64,000 bases of DNA, taken from contig NC_056535.1 of NCBI RefSeq assembly GCF_910596095.1, forward strand, positions 23,328,505-23,392,504, in the 5' to 3' direction. Shown in pieces: positions 51,537 to 64,000 of this stretch (the first letter of the stretch is position 1; the number at the start of each line of letters is the position of its first letter). The stretch comes from Thunnus maccoyii. Taxonomy: Eukaryota; Chordata; Actinopteri; Scombriformes; Scombridae. The position numbers were made by a program, and so were the translations under genes. The notes below the pieces were generated by a model. The model saw nothing but the letters and a program-made list of their open reading frames with translations, ran no database searches and was not told where the DNA came from.

Positions 51537-53827
51537 TGTGCGTCTGTCGTAAGTGAGCATCTGTGTGTGTAGGCAGGCGGTTGAGAGAGAACAGCACTGT
51601 GTGTAGTTTTCCCGGTATGAAAGTTTGTATGCAGACAAGATGTCAGAGCAAGAGCATCCTATTCAGCCGTGTATCACGTTCTGTTTTCCTTTTGTAGGAA
51701 AAGCTGTAGTTATGAGCGTGAAATCGATATGAAAGGAGACAGGTGTTGTTGACTAGTTCAACATTTAGCTAATTGGTTGGGGCCTAGATCAGTAAGGTCA
51801 TTTGTGTTGGAGAAGGTGGTATTTGTGCACGTCTAGCTGAGAAATTTTGTCCTTCACTCCTACTTGAGCGCATTAAAACGTACTTACGATCTTGCACCTT
51901 AAAGTGGTTTAATGCTCAGTAATGTGTTTTAACTTAAAAACTTGATTTGTCTTTATTTGCAGGCACATTTTTTACATGACTTTCCAATCCTCATGTAGTA
52001 TTATGACATTCAGCTGAATAAAAACACAGAGGGTGACATAGTGACATAAAAGGTTAGTAGGAAAAAATCTGCTAATGTTGCTACAAAGGTGGGTCATATT
52101 GTGTTGTTGTAGAAGTTGTTATAGCGCTAGTCTGTTAAAGACACACTGATTTCACAAATGAGTGTTGATAATTTAAAATGAGTTCATGATCAGTAGTTAT
52201 GTTGCTGTTACATTAGCGGAAGAATAATCTCTCTTAGTTCTCTTATTGTGAGGAAGTTGGCTACTGAACTTTGTACTTAAATCACTAATATTAAACTAAT
52301 GACTCATAACCAGGATCAAAATAGGGTAGACACATTAAATCCTACAAAGAGTGCTCGTCATTTCAGTTTTGTATTAAAAAGATTATCTAAATGATTTAAA
52401 ACAAATATTTTAAAAAGAAATCTCAGTCAAATTTAAATGATAGAAACACAATTGGCAGCACAGTTATTAAAAACGTTAATGTCAAGGATTGGCTGATATG
52501 CAGCATAATACGATGTTTGTTTGTTTGTTTTTTTCTTTTCGCACCATTGTCTCCTCATTTTCTATTAATAGAACGATTTATTTCTGAAACTTTCACTGAC
52601 ATAAGAAGACCTTATGTATCAGAACTGTGGTGAGAACGTGGGTGTGGGTGGTGGGTTGATGTGTGATAAAACGTAGGTGAATGTCAGTTTAACCTGATGT
52701 ACTTGAAACTTTTACATTTTTTTTTTTTTTTTGATAGATGACAACATATCCAAGACATACACAAGCTACAAGTCCTAACACACTGATTAGACCTGGTCCT
52801 AATGGATGTTTTGCTCATGCTCTGATGATATTTTTTTTTTTTTTTTAAGGAAGGGAGGGAACAAATGCTGTTTGACTGTGCACTTTTTTTTGGAGGAGCA
52901 CACGTCCTCTATAACGACCTCTGAAGCAATCACATAATAATCTAGCAGCCACTGTCACAGAGTGGGTTCCTGACATCATCTGTCTTAGCAGGGGTCAGAC
53001 CAGAGTTCATACAAGAAACGTGATGTGCAGATATCTGACAAGTGAGGCCCTAGCCTAAATCTAAGTGTGACATTGTCTGTACGACACCGTATATGTGACA
53101 CTGTGCATGCACTTGACTCTGTGTACTTGAATGTTTACATGAGAGTCGCAGCAGAGAGTGTTTGCATGGCGCTCGGGCAGCCCTGTTCTTTCTCTTTTCC
53201 TTCAAACGACTCCTCCCTAATCGTGCAAGGAGAACTTCTCTTTGTGTGTAGAGGATTAGTGAATATGAATTATTCACAGTCAGGGCCTCATATCCCACAT
53301 GGTCACTGCTTGTGATTGAAGTTGGAGGTCCTTAGTCCTTCATCCACCCCGCTGAGTATTTCAATGGAGTGTGCTGTAAAAAGAACAGTGTAGGAGGGGG
53401 ATCATCTGCTTCCCAGAATGGCTGGTGATTTAGCTTTTGATGGTTTTCCAAAAGGGTTTTGATTATCAAGCGAGGCTATACTGTCTTCATTGGGACCTGA
53501 TTTTCTGATTTGCAACACAGTCGTCACGCCAACAAGCTGCACTTTTCAACCAATGACCCAAAAGTTTTAGTCTCAAGTTGGGGACTCAGGTTTTTTTTTA
53601 AAAAACATAAAGTAGCTGATGTGTACTAATAGAAGTCAAGCTTTTATCAATATTTGGGAAATTGTGGTACAGTTGGGCATAAGGATGGTACTTCCCAGAT
53701 ACCGGAGCTCCCATAACGGCTACAGCTAAGTGGTGCACTGCCAAAAAAAGATCCAGGTGGAACTCAAGCGCTAGAATTATTGTTCCATGTGTCGGAGTAA
53801 GTGGATTATTAAACTATTTTGACAGTA

Positions 53828-53922
53828 ATTGTTTGGGTCAGGGAGCATGCCGAACCAAGGAAAGTCACGTACTGAACCGAAGATCCTGTACCGAATACAC
53901 GAACCGTTACACTCCTAATAGT
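53828..53922. repeat. Decayed end of an 'accgaaccg...ccgttacactcct' type repeat
   Basis: The words 'gccgaaccaaggaaagtcacgtactgaaccgaag' and 'gtaccgaatacacgaaccgttacactcctaat' resemble the terminal part of a common teleost MITE whose ends read as 'ggtgtaacggtac' in reverse. Only one end is evident here. Confidence 0.45.
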
Positions 53923-55131
53923 CATCATACTCGAGTCTGTATTGTGATTTTAGTATTACACTCTTTGATCAGCTGATCTTTGTTTACAATGCAGGAAAAC
54001 GGTGAAAGTGATCACTTCAGTTCAGTAGAATACCAAAGTGAATTATATTAATGGGGATAAATAATTTTAACACATATTCAACACTTTCTGTCAGTGAAAA
54101 ACATGTATTTTTGATGATTTAGATTTTTTTTTTTAATATAAATGGAATGATTTTTCTTTTTTAAGCTAAATAAACTATTTAAAAATCAGGAAAATGAATT
54201 GTCACTGAGCTGAAAACTGGTGGTTTTTTTTCTTTCTCATGAAAAGACATTTTGGAGATGCATGGTGGACATTTTGTAGCTTAAATCAATCTTCCGCAGA
54301 CCGTTAGACATCATTTTCTACACAAATATAACTTGATACGCTATGAAGTCAGAAAGTCGACAAAGAATCAGAAATCCCCCCCACTTTACCCAGCTACAAC
54401 TAAACCTCAGTGTAGCAGTCTCTCCGTCTATGTAGCCCAACTTGTAGTGACCCAGTTGGCTAACCCAACAGACTTTAAGCCACAATGTGTGCCAATGATT
54501 CGAAGCCTCCACATCCCTTAAAGGGATATTCCAGTGATTTCACAGTTTCCTCCCTATTGCAGTCTCCACTTCCCTCAGCTGTTTTCTGTCATTTGTCAGA
54601 AAGACTGACACTGTGTTGCTGTTTTCCAACACCAAAAAATGAGTGAGCGACTAAAACATCTGACAGCAGGGTGTGTTTTGGTGTGTGAAAGCCAGATGAT
54701 TGTGTCATAAGAGGAGTATCTGCCAGATCCATGTATCATCTCCCCTTCAGTTCCCTCTACACTCATACACACCACAGCTGGTTTCTGTTAGAAAGGGGTC
54801 ACATACTCTTCACCTCCTCCACCCTGAAGCAGCTCCACTTATGGGTGTTCCCTCCATTGTTGTGCTGCCTCTTGTCCATAACCTCCAGGAATGACTAGAA
54901 TCCTTCCTTTCTGGAGTGGAAAAACTCAGAGACGAGACTGGGAAAAATTCTTTTGTTTTACTTGAGAAGAAAGTTACTTTTGAGCGGATTGTGTTTTTTT
55001 GTTTTTTTTTATTTAAATTTTTGTGTTTCTCTCTCTTTTTTCGCAACTTTCTTAATTTGTCTGTTCCATTTTGCTTCTCTCCCCGTTTGTCCAGTGCAGA
55101 CTGTTTGGCTGTCTGGTGAAGCGATCCCGCC

Positions 55132-63301
<8,170 letters not shown>

Positions 63302-64000
63302 AGACCCCCACCCCCCCCCAGCCCCTGCAGCAGCTCTGAGCCAGGTGTGTGTGTGTATCTTAAATTTCGTAACGCATAACAGTTGTCATACTGTCTCATG
63401 TGTATTCATGAGGTTTTGATGCACAGGCAGGCTGTCAGGTTAATTAGTGTTGCGTAACAGTTTTGATCTTCCTACTGTATGTTTTCTAAGATGATGCTGC
63501 TCACATCAGTCGTAGTTCATCATCCATCACAGTCTGTTATGAGTTTGTTTGCCTGCAGTTGAAGTCAAGTTCATTTGTACAGCCTGATATTACAAAGTGT
63601 CGACAGGGGTTTGAGCTCACTAAGAAGATGAGGAAAAAATTCCTGAAGAACCTGAGCACATGAGAGAAATTGGGGAAATCTTGGAAGGTGCAATTCAGAG
63701 TGAGAGCCCCCCCTCCAGGCATTAGGGGGTATAACAGATGGTAGTGGGGAAAGTGGAAATTACTTAAAAAATACAGGTTCTGTTGCTATAATGGAAAGAA
63801 AGCTAACTTTGTTGGCTAGCGTTCACCTCATATTAACACCTGACCTGGTCTATATTCATCAAACTGGACGCAGGACATTTAAAAATGTTTTTTTTGTTTG
63901 TTTGTAGTTGTTCCAGTGACTGAAACTGACTGATTCAGTGTAATTCTTCCTGCAGCCTGGGTTAAAAGTTTATTAATTAACTATTCCACGTGATGATAGA
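63302..64000 (+). other. rap1a-like 3' UTR, incomplete
   Basis: Sequence after the TAA at 63299-63301. It includes a short GT tract near 63345-63355 and a decayed SINE-like repeat at 63556-63725. No AATAAA signal was noticed before the window ends, so the 3' end of the gene lies outside. Confidence 0.6.
63556..63725. repeat. Decayed SINE-like repeat in the rap1a-like 3' UTR
   Basis: The opening 'ttgaagtcaagttcatttgtacagcctgatattacaaa' and the internal 'aaaaattcctgaagaacctgagcac' resemble a common fish retroposon ('aagtcaagtttatttgtatagccc' type). It ends near the C-rich 'gagccccccctccagg'. Confidence 0.5.

Larger units (their letters stand above)
48409..55093 (+). other. Probable rap1a-like intron 1
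   Basis: About 6.7 kb without coding potential between the putative first-exon donor and an acceptor candidate, TTTGTCCAG, ending at 55094. It holds a C/A-rich proline-like tract at 49552-49611, a GT microsatellite at about 51498-51532, ATT units near 50610-50640, several poly(T) runs, and a decayed repeat end at about 53828-53922. Confidence 0.45.

Overview
The window is chromosomal DNA of a vertebrate, almost certainly a percomorph (spiny-rayed) teleost fish. It has small exons with canonical splice sites, kilobase introns, fish-type DNA transposons and miniature inverted-repeat elements, and many CA/GT, CT and AT microsatellites. No bacterial, plasmid or viral coding region was found. I identified five protein-coding genes, all on the + strand, and re-derived their exon structures. 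Splice phases close in every gene.

Layout: (1) 428-14814, ipo9 (importin-9), 24 coding exons, 1044 residues, 3' UTR to about 16.2 kb. Its eighth intron is an AT-AC intron with textbook minor-spliceosome (U12) signals. (2) 19108-26828, shisa4, 5 coding exons, 210 residues. (3) 30163-33595, lmod1 (leiomodin-1), 3 coding exons, 694 residues, with SRF-type CArG boxes upstream and in intron 1. (4) 38346-44904, timm17a, 6 coding exons, 168 residues, with two CRE-like sites just upstream. (5) 55132-63301, a rap1a-like small GTPase, 6 coding exons, 185 residues, with a probable non-coding first exon at about 48.35 kb and a first intron of about 6.7 kb. Its 3' UTR runs off the window.

The genes do not form a pathway. 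They are neighbours by conserved synteny: as I recall it, the human 1q32.1 order is IPO9-SHISA4-LMOD1-TIMM17A. Here rap1a-like follows timm17a, and lmod1 lies on the same strand as its neighbours. The four genes other than lmod1 start in CpG-rich DNA followed by clusters of GCTAAC/GTTAGC words. lmod1 looks instead like a CArG-driven muscle gene.

Intergenic and intronic DNA is dominated by old non-autonomous transposons. They include a hAT element with a perfect 8-bp target duplication in the ipo9 3' UTR, which carries a second nested repeat; a 120-bp hAT MITE with a perfect 8-bp duplication; a roughly 600-bp fold-back family; and many degenerate copies of an ATTAATCGAT-type repeat. I did not find a novel multi-gene system. 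The observations most worth checking are the AT-AC intron, the lmod1 CArG trio, the promoter-proximal GCTAACGTTAGC words and the internal repeat in leiomodin.
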